Source: Gelidibacter gilvus
GTDB taxonomy: Bacteria; Bacteroidota; Bacteroidia; Flavobacteriales; Flavobacteriaceae
Assembly (NCBI RefSeq): GCF_004115975.1
Contig: NZ_SDDZ01000002.1
Span: forward strand, 556,361 to 620,360
DNA: 64,000 bases
Reading direction: 5' to 3'
This document shows, in pieces, positions 9,746 to 19,356 of the stretch. The notes under the pieces were generated by a model. It was not told where the DNA came from. It saw nothing but the letters and a program-made list of their open reading frames with translations, and searched no databases. A program made the position numbers and the translations under genes. Every line of letters begins with the position of its first letter. The stretch's first letter is position 1.

Positions 9746-11308
9746 ATGAAATACGATTATATTATAGTTGGAAGTGGCTTTGGAGGATCGGTGAGTGCCT
9801 TAAGATTATCCCAAAAAGGCTATAAGGTTTTGGTGGTCGAAAAAGGAAAATGGTTTGAAGCTAAAGATTTCCCTAAAACCAATTGGAACTTCAAAAAATG
9901 GTTATGGATGCCTGGTTTACGGTTCTTCGGCATCATGAAACTTTCGGTGTTTAAACATATCGCTATCATTTCAGGTACGGGCGTTGGGGGTGGCTCTTTG
10001 GTGTATGCCAACACGTTGCCGACCCCAAAATCGGCTTTTTTCATGTCTGGAAGTTGGAAAGATCTGAACGATTGGGAAAATGAGCTGAAGCCTTATTATG
10101 ATGAAGCTTTACGAATGCTGGGAGCCACAAAAAACCCAATATTATTTGATGGTGATTTGGGACTCAAAAAAATGTCGGAAGATTTAGGTATCGCGGAGAA
10201 ATTTGACGCCACCCGCGTGGCCGTTTTTTTTGGAACCCCTAATAAAAAACAAAAAGACCCCTATTTTAATGGCGAGGGGCCGGACCGTTCTGGATGTAAT
10301 TTTTGCGGCGCCTGTATGACGGGGTGTCGGTATAATGCCAAAAACACGCTGGATAAAAACTACCTCTACCTTGCGCAAAAGCATGGGGCAGAAATCTTGG
10401 CTGAAAATGAAGTCGTTGACGTTCGACCTATCGGTAGCACCGACGGTTCTCAAGGTTACGAAGTTTCTTTAAAAAGCAGTACGAAATTCTTTAAACAACG
10501 TCAAAAGATCACAACTAAAGGCGTGATATTCTCGGGCGGCGTTTTGGGAACCGTAAAGTTACTGCTCAAGCTTAAAAAGTTTTCACTTCCCGATTTATCG
10601 GATAAGTTGGGTGAAGATATCCGCAGCAATAATGAAACCTTGGTGAGTGTCACTGGACTCGACAAAGAAAAAAACTTTTCAAAAGGGGTTGCCATCGGCA
10701 GCATTCTCGATACGGATGAAAACAGTCATCTTGAAATCTGCCGCTATGGAGAAGGCTCCAATGCTTGGAAATTAGTGCATTTACCTTACGTTACTGGATC
10801 AAATGTCATCTCCCGTCTGTTTAAAATATCAGCTAAATTCCTAAAAAACCCAGTCGACTATTTTAAAATATATTTTCTGAACGGCTGGGCAAAAAATACA
10901 GTTGTCTTACTTTTTATGCAAACGCTGGACAGCACTTTAAAATTTAAACGAAATAGGTTTGGACAAATGACCTCAAACGTAAGTACAGGCCTCGCTCCTA
11001 CGCCGTTTATCCCAGAATCCATAAAACTTGTAAAAGCTTACCGAAAAGCCATAAACGGCGTAAGTACCTCCTTTGCTCTTGAAACTTTGGCGGGAATACC
11101 TTCAACAGCGCATATCTTAGGTGGTGCGGTTATGGGAAAGGATTACACCACCGGGGTTATTGATAAGGACAATAAGGTTTTTGGCTACCAGAACATGTTT
11201 GTCATCGATGGTGCGATGATTTCTGCCAATCCAGGTGTCAATCCATCATTATCCATAACAGCTATAGCGGAGCGCGCCATGGACCAAATTCCAAATAAGA
11301 GAGATTAA
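9746..11308 (+). CDS. GMC-family FAD-dependent oxidoreductase (cholesterol oxidase-like)
   Basis: The protein has 520 residues. The N-terminal FAD-binding Rossmann motif VGSGFGGS is at residues 8-15, followed by GTGVGGGSLVYAN (about 92), a cysteine cluster CNFCGACMTGCRYNAKNT (about 187-204) and the GMC C-terminal signature with HILGGAVMG, FVIDGAMI and NPSLSITAIAER. The cysteine cluster is typical of the cholesterol-oxidase-like GMC branch. It oxidises an alcohol group; the substrate cannot be told. ATG at 9746 gives the complete Rossmann fold. It is transcribed away from the amidohydrolase/AKR operon and could share the divergent promoter region. Confidence 0.88.
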   Translation: MKYDYIIVGSGFGGSVSALRLSQKGYKVLVVEKGKWFEAKDFPKTNWNFKKWLWMPGLRFFGIMKLSVFKHIAIISGTGVGGGSLVYANTLPTPKSAFFMSGSWKDLNDWENELKPYYDEALRMLGATKNPILFDGDLGLKKMSEDLGIAEKFDATRVAVFFGTPNKKQKDPYFNGEGPDRSGCNFCGACMTGCRYNAKNTLDKNYLYLAQKHGAEILAENEVVDVRPIGSTDGSQGYEVSLKSSTKFFKQRQKITTKGVIFSGGVLGTVKLLLKLKKFSLPDLSDKLGEDIRSNNETLVSVTGLDKEKNFSKGVAIGSILDTDENSHLEICRYGEGSNAWKLVHLPYVTGSNVISRLFKISAKFLKNPVDYFKIYFLNGWAKNTVVLLFMQTLDSTLKFKRNRFGQMTSNVSTGLAPTPFIPESIKLVKAYRKAINGVSTSFALETLAGIPSTAHILGGAVMGKDYTTGVIDKDNKVFGYQNMFVIDGAMISANPGVNPSLSITAIAERAMDQIPNKRD

Positions 11309-11448
11309 AATTTACTTGCAGAATTTCTCTGGTATTTATTTTAACTTTTTGCAAAGCCCCAATCAGATGTCTTGTTCTTCTAAAGACACTTCATTTATAA
11401 AAACTTCCTTTTATTGTAAATTAAAGGATTGACAAGATAACCACTGGA

Positions 11449-13527
11449 CTATTGCACCTCTAATTTCTCAATAAATAAATCCATCGTGTAACTGATACCT
11501 TCACGAAGACGTGATTTTTTCAATCCGCTGGAGATAGAAAGTACATTGCCTTTATAATTTTGAAAAATCACGTGCGGATAGCCATTGGTCGTAAGCGTTT
11601 GGACTTGTTGTGTTCCTCTGGTAAAAATGACCGCTTCCTTAATTTGCGCGCCCGTGTCGTCTATTGACCAACTAGGATCATTATTGGAACCATATATTTT
11701 ACTACCGTTGTTGCTTACGCCACTTGCAAAGTGAGGTTGCTGAAAAGATCCCAAAGAAGAAAAATCAAGCGTAGAATATAGATTCCTATCTTCAAAATTA
11801 ATCATATAATGTCCTGCAGCATTGTATTGTGATTGACGCATGCCAGATTCCTTGATAGGCACCGCTACAGTTTTTAAATAGGAAAGCATACCATTGCTAT
11901 CTATATTGTAAATCATGCTGTTAGCTTCATTTTTATGTCCCAATAAAAGTTGTTTGTTTTCAATTTCAAATACGCTGTACTTATAAAATCCTTGGTGGTT
12001 GGAGAAATGGGGTTTAGAATCTACTAAACTAAAATCGGAACCATTTCTATCGTAACTAAAAATAGAATTTTGATCGGTCAAAATCCAATAACCGCTGGAT
12101 GAATACTCAAAATCTTGTAATACCGAAACCTCTGAAGGTCTGAGCGTATACTTGAATGTCAAAGTTGTAGCATCATAAATTTGCAATTCGTTTCCTTGGT
12201 CCAAAATCAGTTCTTTCCCATCGGACGACGTGATGACCTCAATTGATAAATCTGTAGAAGTTGATGCCTCTTGGCTTGATATGGCCTCAGTGCGATTTGT
12301 TTCATAATTAAAACGCAATATTTTAAGATTATTTGACGCTTCAGTCTCGTACCCATATAAATAAACGACAGGTTCTGTTGGATCAATAGCATAAGAAAAC
12401 AGGCGATGTATAGGTAAAAGACCAGCCCTTTCATAGTTCACTTCCCAAGACGTCTTATAGCCTTGAGGGTTAACAACGGTGTGATTTCCAAAAACATCAT
12501 AGACGCGAATGTTGTAAATTGGATTTTTTAGATAAGGCGGATTGTTATCTATAAAACTTGTAGTGTTCCTATCAGAAATTCGTGCAACACTGACCACTTG
12601 CTGGCCATAGCCTGTTATCCCACTAGGGAAATTGGTGTATGAAATTTCATAATGTGAAAAATAGGGCGTGTCACTAACTTCCCAATTTAATGCAATGGTA
12701 TTGTTATGCACGTTGGGCTCGCTTAAATTCACCGGTTTTACGGTCAGATAGTAGCTGTCAAAAACCTGTAATTCGCTTTCGCCCAAATTTCCGGTGCGTA
12801 CGATGGTTTTTAAATAATAACAAAGACGTTCTTCTCCTGGAGGTGTGAAATCTGTAAACTCTGTAATAGTGACATCTGATATGGTTTTTATCAATACCGC
12901 ATCAGCTTTTGAGCAACTTTCTCCTGCGCTTCTGTAGATTTCGTAGCTCACAAAAGATTTGGCGTCATGATAGGGTTGCCAGATATAGCTAATCAGATTT
13001 TGCGCCGCTTCCGATGTGTTGCGCATAAAACTTCCTGACACCATATCAAATGCCATTGGCGTATAACGTTGGAGATATAGCACAACAATGTCTAATTTTC
13101 CATCGCCTGTGACATCCAATCGCGATTTAAATATAAGTTCATCTGCCGATACTTGGGTAATGACCAACTCATCAGATTGGTTAAACTGATCAGATAATTT
13201 AATTACGCCTTTATTTAAAGTCCAACTCAAGGTATTCGCATCGTATTCGCAATCACTTCTTTGGAACAAATATTCTGTATAGATTCCGTTCTCTGAAAAC
13301 ACAAGAAAATCCCTTCCACAGTCGGGGTAGATTATTGGAACCGCAGAAATTTGATCATTGAAACCAACTTTGAAAATTGCCCATGTTCCAAACAACTGGT
13401 TTTCTGTGGCTGAAGTCTTTGCGCCAGCATAGAAGTCGGATGTTGAATCAGAACCATCGTCGTCATTACTACAGGATAAAAACAGGGTAAACCCGATAAG
13501 CATAAACTTTAAATACCTCAATGCCAT
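11449..13527 (-). CDS. Large lipoprotein with lipocalin-like start and fibronectin-like modules
   Basis: The frame opens at 13566, but I choose the ATG at 13527 (692 residues) because it gives a standard lipoprotein signal: ALRYLKFMLIGFTLF followed by the lipobox LSC. An acidic linker after the Cys (SNDDDGSDS) is typical of surface-exposed Bacteroidetes lipoproteins. Residues about 40-150 (NQLFGTWAIFKVG and later) resemble lipocalin-like repeats; about 155-370 look like two fibronectin type III-type modules; the remainder resembles a beta-propeller-like repeat region. No enzyme motif is seen. The gene is monocistronic and convergent with the GMC oxidoreductase. Function unknown. Confidence 0.75.
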   Translation of the reverse strand: MALRYLKFMLIGFTLFLSCSNDDDGSDSTSDFYAGAKTSATENQLFGTWAIFKVGFNDQISAVPIIYPDCGRDFLVFSENGIYTEYLFQRSDCEYDANTLSWTLNKGVIKLSDQFNQSDELVITQVSADELIFKSRLDVTGDGKLDIVVLYLQRYTPMAFDMVSGSFMRNTSEAAQNLISYIWQPYHDAKSFVSYEIYRSAGESCSKADAVLIKTISDVTITEFTDFTPPGEERLCYYLKTIVRTGNLGESELQVFDSYYLTVKPVNLSEPNVHNNTIALNWEVSDTPYFSHYEISYTNFPSGITGYGQQVVSVARISDRNTTSFIDNNPPYLKNPIYNIRVYDVFGNHTVVNPQGYKTSWEVNYERAGLLPIHRLFSYAIDPTEPVVYLYGYETEASNNLKILRFNYETNRTEAISSQEASTSTDLSIEVITSSDGKELILDQGNELQIYDATTLTFKYTLRPSEVSVLQDFEYSSSGYWILTDQNSIFSYDRNGSDFSLVDSKPHFSNHQGFYKYSVFEIENKQLLLGHKNEANSMIYNIDSNGMLSYLKTVAVPIKESGMRQSQYNAAGHYMINFEDRNLYSTLDFSSLGSFQQPHFASGVSNNGSKIYGSNNDPSWSIDDTGAQIKEAVIFTRGTQQVQTLTTNGYPHVIFQNYKGNVLSISSGLKKSRLREGISYTMDLFIEKLEVQ

Positions 13528-13934
13528 GGCGTGTGATTTTTTGTATAAATGTAGATTATTTTCCAATTGCTACGACAATAAATAGTTGCGATGTCATTCG
13601 CCCGTTTTTGTTGCCGAAACAACACTATTTTTATTTTCAGAAATGTGCGTGAAACTTCAAATGCAAAGCCTAACTAACTGTTATTTTAAAGGTGTAATCA
13701 ATCAGATTGAACGAATATCAAACCAAATGAAAACTTATTAGCGTTCGGAAATATCACTTGTCAAATTACTGTCAAAGCCGTCTTCATCATCCGTCTTTAT
13801 GATGAAATAGAGTTATTATTCTATTAGGCTGCAGTTTATTGTATCAAAGTGATGTTTTTGGCTAAACTTTAATATATCACTTCAGTATAGACCTTTGAAA
13901 ATGAGTTATTTTTGCCGCTTCTAATTACGAAGAA
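13528..13934. other. Intergenic region between divergent genes
   Basis: About 400 bases between the lipoprotein start and the small multidrug export gene. I see no gene or repeat. A TATTTTTG octamer at 13907-13914 fits the Bacteroidetes -7 box (TAnnTTTG) upstream of the plus-strand gene, but I find no -33 TTTG at the usual distance, so I do not call a promoter. Confidence 0.4.
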
Positions 13935-14393
13935 ATGATTTCTGATTTATTCATTGCTATGCTTTGGAGTGTTTCTCCCTTAGGAGAAGCGAAAGTGGGT
14001 ATTCCATATGCGCTGCTGAATGGGGTAAATATTTATGTGGCCTTTATTTTTTGCTTTATTGCCAATGTGATGGTGTTTCCTATTATGACATTTTTTCTTG
14101 ATGTTATCAATCGCTATTTTATTAGATGGTATTATTACAAAAAGGCCGCGATTTTTGTCGCACGACGTGCTAAAGTAGGTGCCGCTAAGAATGTAAAGAA
14201 ATACGGTTTTTGGGGCCTTATGATTTTCGTATTAATCCCTCTTCCCGGAACTGGAGTTTACGCAGGAACCATTGCAGGTTATCTTTTTGGACTGGAACGC
14301 AAGCAGGCTTTTTTGGCCAATACCATAGGGATATTTATTTCGTGCGTCATTATATGGGTAGGCACAATAGCGGCCATGAAAGGTTTTAATTAA
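13935..14393 (+). CDS. Small multidrug export family membrane protein (COG2426-like)
   Basis: A 152-residue integral membrane protein. The N-terminal SPLGEAKVGIPYAL motif (about residues 14-27) and the central GLMIFVLIPLPGTGVYAGTIAGYLFG (described here only in part: IPLPGTGVYAGT) are hallmarks of the putative small multi-drug export family. Four hydrophobic segments are visible, about 27-50, 92-107, 110-122 and 126-146. The family name is historical and transport of drugs is poorly proven. It is a single gene, convergent with the GH29 gene. Confidence 0.8.
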   Translation: MISDLFIAMLWSVSPLGEAKVGIPYALLNGVNIYVAFIFCFIANVMVFPIMTFFLDVINRYFIRWYYYKKAAIFVARRAKVGAAKNVKKYGFWGLMIFVLIPLPGTGVYAGTIAGYLFGLERKQAFLANTIGIFISCVIIWVGTIAAMKGFN

Positions 14394-14482
14394 TTCGTGT
14401 TGCTTTTAAACTTCAACCAATGGATATCCTGCGAAGAAAACCAATATATCAGCGCAACTCCTAATTAGAATGAAGTGAGTAA

Positions 14483-16213
14483 TTACTTCATCAGTATTTC
14501 CAATTTCTCAATAGCCAAACCACGATGCGGATTGCTTTGATCCTCTAAACGCAATGCTATGTCGTTTATATTTTTTCCGACGTTCAGAACTACCGATGGG
14601 ATGGTCAATTCATATAAGTGATTGTCTTCATCACTATCAGAACCTACAGTTGAAATTATATAGTCTTGGTTATTAATGACAAGTTTATACTTGTTTTTTT
14701 CCTGAGCCGAAAATCTTACTTTAATTTCAGATGATTTTTTTGAATCACTTAATACGTACCATTTCATTTCAATCACTGTAGCTTTCGTCGAATAATAATC
14801 ATGCCCACTATAGCTGTGGTAGTTCTCGGCATTCTTTGCGGTCAGAAGAAACTCATTATTTTCATTTGCTGTGATAACATTTTCCGGAGTAATTGATAAC
14901 TCATTTTCATAGTCAAGAACTAGTGTGGTTGCGTAAGTGTCTTTGACAATTTTATTGGTCAAATCAATTTCATAACCTGTGTTTGTCATTCTACTTTCCA
15001 ATAAAATAGAGCTGTCAGCTAGTAAATATACTTTCTTAACATCTGCATGGAGGCCTTTTATAGTAAGCTTGTTGTTTTCCGGAAAATCGAAAAGATGTAG
15101 ATATAGTTTACCTGGCTTAGCGGAAATCATTCCCCAGTCTTGCTCTGGGAGAGCGATTGCTCTTGTGCCATAGATGGATTCTCCATTTTTTTTGAGCCAT
15201 TCCCCAACGCCTGCAAGCACTTGTTTTTCAAATGGAATAACGGTTCCGTCCCCTTTAGGCCCAATATTCAATAAATAATTTCCCCCAGCACTGACTACTT
15301 TTAGCAAATCTTTGATTTTTTCAGCCACTTTAACATCAACATCACCTCGCTCCTGCCAAGAACGGTAACTCCAGGTTTCATTGAACATGGAAGCAGGCGT
15401 TTGCCATGGCACTCCCATTTTAAAATCGGGTTGCTTATTGTCACCCATAACGACAAAATCGCCCTGATCATTCCAAATTCTCCCACTTATCATACAATTG
15501 GGTTGTAATCTTTTGACGAGTGCTGCCATGTCTTTGCTTTGGTCGTAAGTTGGAGAGCCCATATCAAACCATATTTCAGAGATATCACCATAATTCGTCA
15601 GTAATTCTTCAATTTGATTCAAATTATATTGATGATGCAAGGGCGGAATGGCATCTGAATTATCAACAGATTCAAATGGCAGTGCACCCTCATAATCCCA
15701 ATCAATCAACGAGAAATAAACTCCAAATTTAAGATTGTGACGTTTAGCTGCTTCCGCTAATTCCTTAACGATGTCTTTCTTATATGGCGTGGCATCAACA
15801 ACATCAAATGTGGTGAATTGGGAATCGAACAGACAAAAGCCGTCATGATGTTTAGCAGTTAAAACTATGGATTTCATCCCGGCTTGTTTCGCCAAAAGCG
15901 CAACAGTATCAGCATCCCAATGGATGGGATCAAACTGAGCAGCCAGTTCTCGATAGTCGTCAGTTGGGATTTTTGCATGCCCTTTTATTTGTTCACTATA
16001 ACCTGTTATTTTCTGTTCGTTCCAAACACCAGCAGGTATGGAGTAAAGTCCCCAATGAATAAACATAGAAAATTTACGATCCTCCCAGTTCTCCTCTACC
16101 ACATAGGTGTCAGCCTCTACTATTTGTTCAGCTTTTGAGTGGTCCGTTTTACAGGATGATAGGGATAAAAACACACATCCAATAAATATGAATTTTGAAA
16201 TAAAATCTGCCAT
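14483..16213 (-). CDS. Alpha-L-fucosidase, GH29, lipoprotein
   Basis: A 576-residue glycoside hydrolase. The N-terminus is a lipoprotein signal (FIFIGCVFLSLSS then Cys), so it is probably anchored in the periplasm or outer membrane. The catalytic domain begins with KFSMFIHWGLYSIPAGVW (about residue 47), continues with LTAKHHDGFCLF, and has the probable nucleophile Asp in EIWFDMGSP. The C-terminal 150 residues form a beta-sandwich, perhaps carbohydrate-binding. GH29 enzymes release terminal alpha-L-fucose. It is not in a clear polysaccharide utilisation locus: no SusCD pair is visible nearby. Confidence 0.92.
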   Translation of the reverse strand: MADFISKFIFIGCVFLSLSSCKTDHSKAEQIVEADTYVVEENWEDRKFSMFIHWGLYSIPAGVWNEQKITGYSEQIKGHAKIPTDDYRELAAQFDPIHWDADTVALLAKQAGMKSIVLTAKHHDGFCLFDSQFTTFDVVDATPYKKDIVKELAEAAKRHNLKFGVYFSLIDWDYEGALPFESVDNSDAIPPLHHQYNLNQIEELLTNYGDISEIWFDMGSPTYDQSKDMAALVKRLQPNCMISGRIWNDQGDFVVMGDNKQPDFKMGVPWQTPASMFNETWSYRSWQERGDVDVKVAEKIKDLLKVVSAGGNYLLNIGPKGDGTVIPFEKQVLAGVGEWLKKNGESIYGTRAIALPEQDWGMISAKPGKLYLHLFDFPENNKLTIKGLHADVKKVYLLADSSILLESRMTNTGYEIDLTNKIVKDTYATTLVLDYENELSITPENVITANENNEFLLTAKNAENYHSYSGHDYYSTKATVIEMKWYVLSDSKKSSEIKVRFSAQEKNKYKLVINNQDYIISTVGSDSDEDNHLYELTIPSVVLNVGKNINDIALRLEDQSNPHRGLAIEKLEILMK

Positions 16214-16327
16214 AATGATGTTCTGATAATAGTTTGATTACTAACCGTAACTTGTAAAAATACGGTCACTTTTGATAAAGGTGACTTTATTTTGTGAATA
16301 TTTTGATGTTTCGAAAATCAAATCAAG

Positions 16328-17584
16328 TTAAAATAGAGATACTACCTCTTTTCTGCTTTTAGTATCTAAAAATACATACACAATATTGGTTATAAAATGA
16401 CTTGTTAAAACGGCTATTGCAGCACCATTGACATGCCAAATTGGGATCAATAAATAACATAAAATGACGTTTGACACACAACCAAGAATAAATCGGTAAA
16501 CGTTTTTCTGTAAATCGTTGGTGTTGATTAAATGTTTTTCGTAAATCATTCCTATAAAAACAAAAAGTGGCGCCCAGCAAAAAATCAATAAAGGTGTTTT
16601 GGCTTCGGCATAAGCTTCGATGAAAAAAGCATCTAAAATATAGTCTCCGAATAGTGTATAAAAACCACCAATGCACACCCCAAAAGTCAGCATGATTTTA
16701 AAAAGCACTTTTATTTTATTTTGATAATGTATAGCTTCTTCTTTAAAGGATTCAGCTAATGAAGGATATAAGGCATTGATGATAGAAAAACCGATATTCC
16801 AACTCAAAACGAACACCAAAAACTGCACGGTTGCAAAAATCCCATTGGCATGATCGCCATGAAAATAGTTTAGAAACAATTCATCAATGGTAATGTAGAA
16901 CATGATCAGGCTATTAGAGATTATTAAAGGAAAGGACATCTTTAATAACGATTTACCCAAAGTCCAAGAAAACTTCCATTGCTTAAAAAAAAGCAACTTT
17001 TTATGTTTAAGAATGATGGTATAAATTAAACCTTGAATAAAGAAATCCAGAACAATAAGTTTGGCGAAATAATACACATCAAACTGATTTTTAACCCCAT
17101 AATATTGTAAGGCCACTATAACGCTTAAGCTCGCTATTTTACTGATGAATATTATTTTTGTCCATTTTTTAGCCAGTAAATAATATTCAAAAACATCAGT
17201 CAGTTTAAACAAATAACCAAAAGCAATAATAAGATACAAGCCCTTTAACGGACTGTTTTCGGTTAAACTAAAATAAAGGATGATGCCAATAAAAACAGCC
17301 ATCCAACTGATCAATCGCAGATAGAAAGCCGTGGCTAAAATAAGTTGATAACGTTTTGGATTAAAAACAATTTCCCTAATGCAGATGGCAGATAAGCCCA
17401 GAAAAAACAAGGGAGTCAACATCCCCAAAACAGATTCGACAAACTTAAGTTTTCCTATATCAACCGTACCCAAAGCACTAAAGATTTTAGGAACAATATA
17501 AACGCCAGTAACAAGTTGTATTATTTTTTCGAGCGTAAACCATTTGGTAGCAACAAAATCTTTTTTACTAAAAACGGATGTCAT
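16328..17584 (-). CDS. Oligosaccharide flippase / polysaccharide biosynthesis membrane protein
   Basis: A 418-residue protein with about 12 hydrophobic segments and the layout of MATE/Wzx-type flippases (DFVATKWFTLEKIIQLVTG at the N-terminus, ATVQFLVFVLSW in the middle, NTNDLQKNVYRF late). Such proteins move undecaprenyl-linked sugar units across the inner membrane. No glycosyltransferase genes are next to it, so its pathway is unknown. It is divergent from the WYL regulator, with 90 bases between the starts. Confidence 0.82.
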   Translation of the reverse strand: MTSVFSKKDFVATKWFTLEKIIQLVTGVYIVPKIFSALGTVDIGKLKFVESVLGMLTPLFFLGLSAICIREIVFNPKRYQLILATAFYLRLISWMAVFIGIILYFSLTENSPLKGLYLIIAFGYLFKLTDVFEYYLLAKKWTKIIFISKIASLSVIVALQYYGVKNQFDVYYFAKLIVLDFFIQGLIYTIILKHKKLLFFKQWKFSWTLGKSLLKMSFPLIISNSLIMFYITIDELFLNYFHGDHANGIFATVQFLVFVLSWNIGFSIINALYPSLAESFKEEAIHYQNKIKVLFKIMLTFGVCIGGFYTLFGDYILDAFFIEAYAEAKTPLLIFCWAPLFVFIGMIYEKHLINTNDLQKNVYRFILGCVSNVILCYLLIPIWHVNGAAIAVLTSHFITNIVYVFLDTKSRKEVVSLF

Positions 17585-17674
17585 GAGCTCAATTTAGGTC
17601 GTCAAATATATATAAACCGATTCCCTTTAGCTTTATGAAAGTAAATTATTACATTCGTTTTTACAAACAGACCT

Positions 17675-18655
17675 ATGACCCCAGAGTTTCTCCGTCGTTA
17701 TTATATTTTACGCATCGTATCAAACCCAAAAGTTTATGGGATTGAAAAAAACGGATTTGTACCGCTTACCGATTTGCAAAGTGCACTCGATCAATTACGT
17801 GTAGATAATATTGATGATCCACTTTATGAAAAATTAAGCCAAAATGGCCAAAAAACCATTAAGCGCGATTTGGAAAAAATTAAGTCCTATTACCAAACGG
17901 TAATTTCATATAAACGCAATTACGGTTATTTTGTAGAAGAAACTGAAGCGAGCGAATCACTCCAGGAAGTTTACGAAAAAACCGAAATCTATCTCCTACA
18001 TCATCATGCCCATTCGTGGAAAGATTATATCACTATATCACGCACGTCTTTAAGTTCTCAAGTGGATTTGGTGCCGCTGATCCATGCCATAGAACAACAA
18101 TTTTTAATCGAATTGGAATATCAGGGTTGGTACGATGATAATGGCTTTCAAACCATTGCTGGTTTTTTTCAACCTTTGCATCTTAAAGAAATCAACAAAG
18201 CGTGGTATTTAATAGCGCATAATGAGCAGTATGGTATTTATGCATTTTGCTTGGACGATCGGATAAAAACCTTCAAAATTAACAAGCAGAAAGTTAAGCA
18301 GCCCATTCCTTTCAATGACTTTGATTATTTCAAAAACGCCATTGGCATTTTAAAAACAGGCATGCCACCTGAATGGATCCATATTCAAGTGGCGAATCAT
18401 CATTTCAAATACCTGACAAATAACCCTTTACACCATTCCCAACAAGTTGTAGCGCGTCCAAAAGAAGTCGATACGAGCGAATTGGTTTACAGCAATCCAG
18501 ACATTTGGGGCGAAATAAAAGTGCATATCGAGCCTAATTATGAATTTCTAATGGAGATCCTTAAATATAATCTTTGGGTGAGAGTCGTTAGTCCGCTACA
18601 TGTTAAGGCCTATGTGAAGGAGCATTTGGGGATGATTGTTGAATATTATAAGTAA
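17675..18655 (+). CDS. WYL-domain transcriptional regulator
   Basis: A 326-residue protein. The N-terminal 90 residues look like a winged helix-turn-helix (LQSALDQLRV then TIKRDLEKIKSYY). The WYL domain spans about 135-220, with KAWYLIAHNEQYGIYAF giving the W-Y-L core, followed by the WCX-type C-terminal extension. WYL proteins bind nucleic acids or nucleotides and often regulate stress or defence genes. It starts with ATG 90 bases from the divergent flippase. Two small plus-strand genes follow after 213 bases. Confidence 0.85.
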   Translation: MTPEFLRRYYILRIVSNPKVYGIEKNGFVPLTDLQSALDQLRVDNIDDPLYEKLSQNGQKTIKRDLEKIKSYYQTVISYKRNYGYFVEETEASESLQEVYEKTEIYLLHHHAHSWKDYITISRTSLSSQVDLVPLIHAIEQQFLIELEYQGWYDDNGFQTIAGFFQPLHLKEINKAWYLIAHNEQYGIYAFCLDDRIKTFKINKQKVKQPIPFNDFDYFKNAIGILKTGMPPEWIHIQVANHHFKYLTNNPLHHSQQVVARPKEVDTSELVYSNPDIWGEIKVHIEPNYEFLMEILKYNLWVRVVSPLHVKAYVKEHLGMIVEYYK

Positions 18656-18868
18656 GAGGATACTGGATTCACTTTTAAACCGTGAATTATAACAATCCTT
18701 TAGATTTTAGTAAAGAATTCTTTCCTTCCCTGAGAATCCCAGTATATGGGAAAAGCAACTTCTATTATTGCAGTACTAATGAAATGGTTTTTCAAACGGA
18801 CATATTTTGTCCATTTAGAAAATAGCTTTGACTCATTACAACATATGATTAACCCAAAACCTGCAACT

Positions 18869-19027
18869 ATGGCCACCTATAAATGTCGAAAATGTGGTAT
18901 CCGCAAAAACGACACCCTCAATTCCCAATTGAACACTAGCGTTACTTGTAGTGCTAAAGAAAAAGATGCCAACGTAGTTTTTCATAGTTGGGAAAAACTC
19001 TCGGAGGAAGATTTGATCTGCAATTAA
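18869..19027 (+). CDS. Small zinc-ribbon-like protein
   Basis: A 52-residue protein. The frame opens earlier (18746), but the ATG at 18869 is chosen because the conserved part begins there: ATYKCRKCGI carries a CxxC knuckle and the C-terminus ends HSWEKLSEEDLICN. This resembles short Bacteroidetes zinc-ribbon proteins that carry a YKCRKCG...HSW pattern. The second metal-ligand pair is not clear (one C at VTCSAK), so metal binding may be incomplete. It is 16 bases upstream of the next small gene and likely cotranscribed. Confidence 0.5.
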   Translation: MATYKCRKCGIRKNDTLNSQLNTSVTCSAKEKDANVVFHSWEKLSEEDLICN

Positions 19028-19043
19028 AACAAGGCAATTACTA

Positions 19044-19253
19044 ATGGCAACATTTGAAATAAAGACCAAACGAAAGATGAACGTGCAGGGCGAGTATGTA
19101 GATGCAGGTTTATCTGTACAGATCAGCAGCATGTTCTCCAATCCTTTTGATGACGTGGATAAAATACATAAAGCATTTATCAGGGTCCATGGCATTGACT
19201 TGAAACCTGAGGGATATTTGAGTATGGGGTATTTGGAATATAAATCAATTTAA
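19044..19253 (+). CDS. Small conserved protein, DUF6140-like
   Basis: A 69-residue protein beginning MATFEIKTKRKMNV, with DAGLSVQISSMFSNPF and a C-terminal GYLSMGYLEYKSI. This pattern matches my memory of the short DUF6140-type family, which often accompanies a small zinc-ribbon gene as here. No catalytic motif, signal or membrane segment is present. Function unknown. It is convergent with bioB. Confidence 0.55.
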   Translation: MATFEIKTKRKMNVQGEYVDAGLSVQISSMFSNPFDDVDKIHKAFIRVHGIDLKPEGYLSMGYLEYKSI

Positions 19254-19356
19254 CACTACAAATTCTCCAATTTGTACGCAAAAGAAAAAGGGTCGTATTT
19301 CAATAATGCCAACCCTTATGATCATAAAATTATAGTTTTTAAAAAACCTGCTTCTG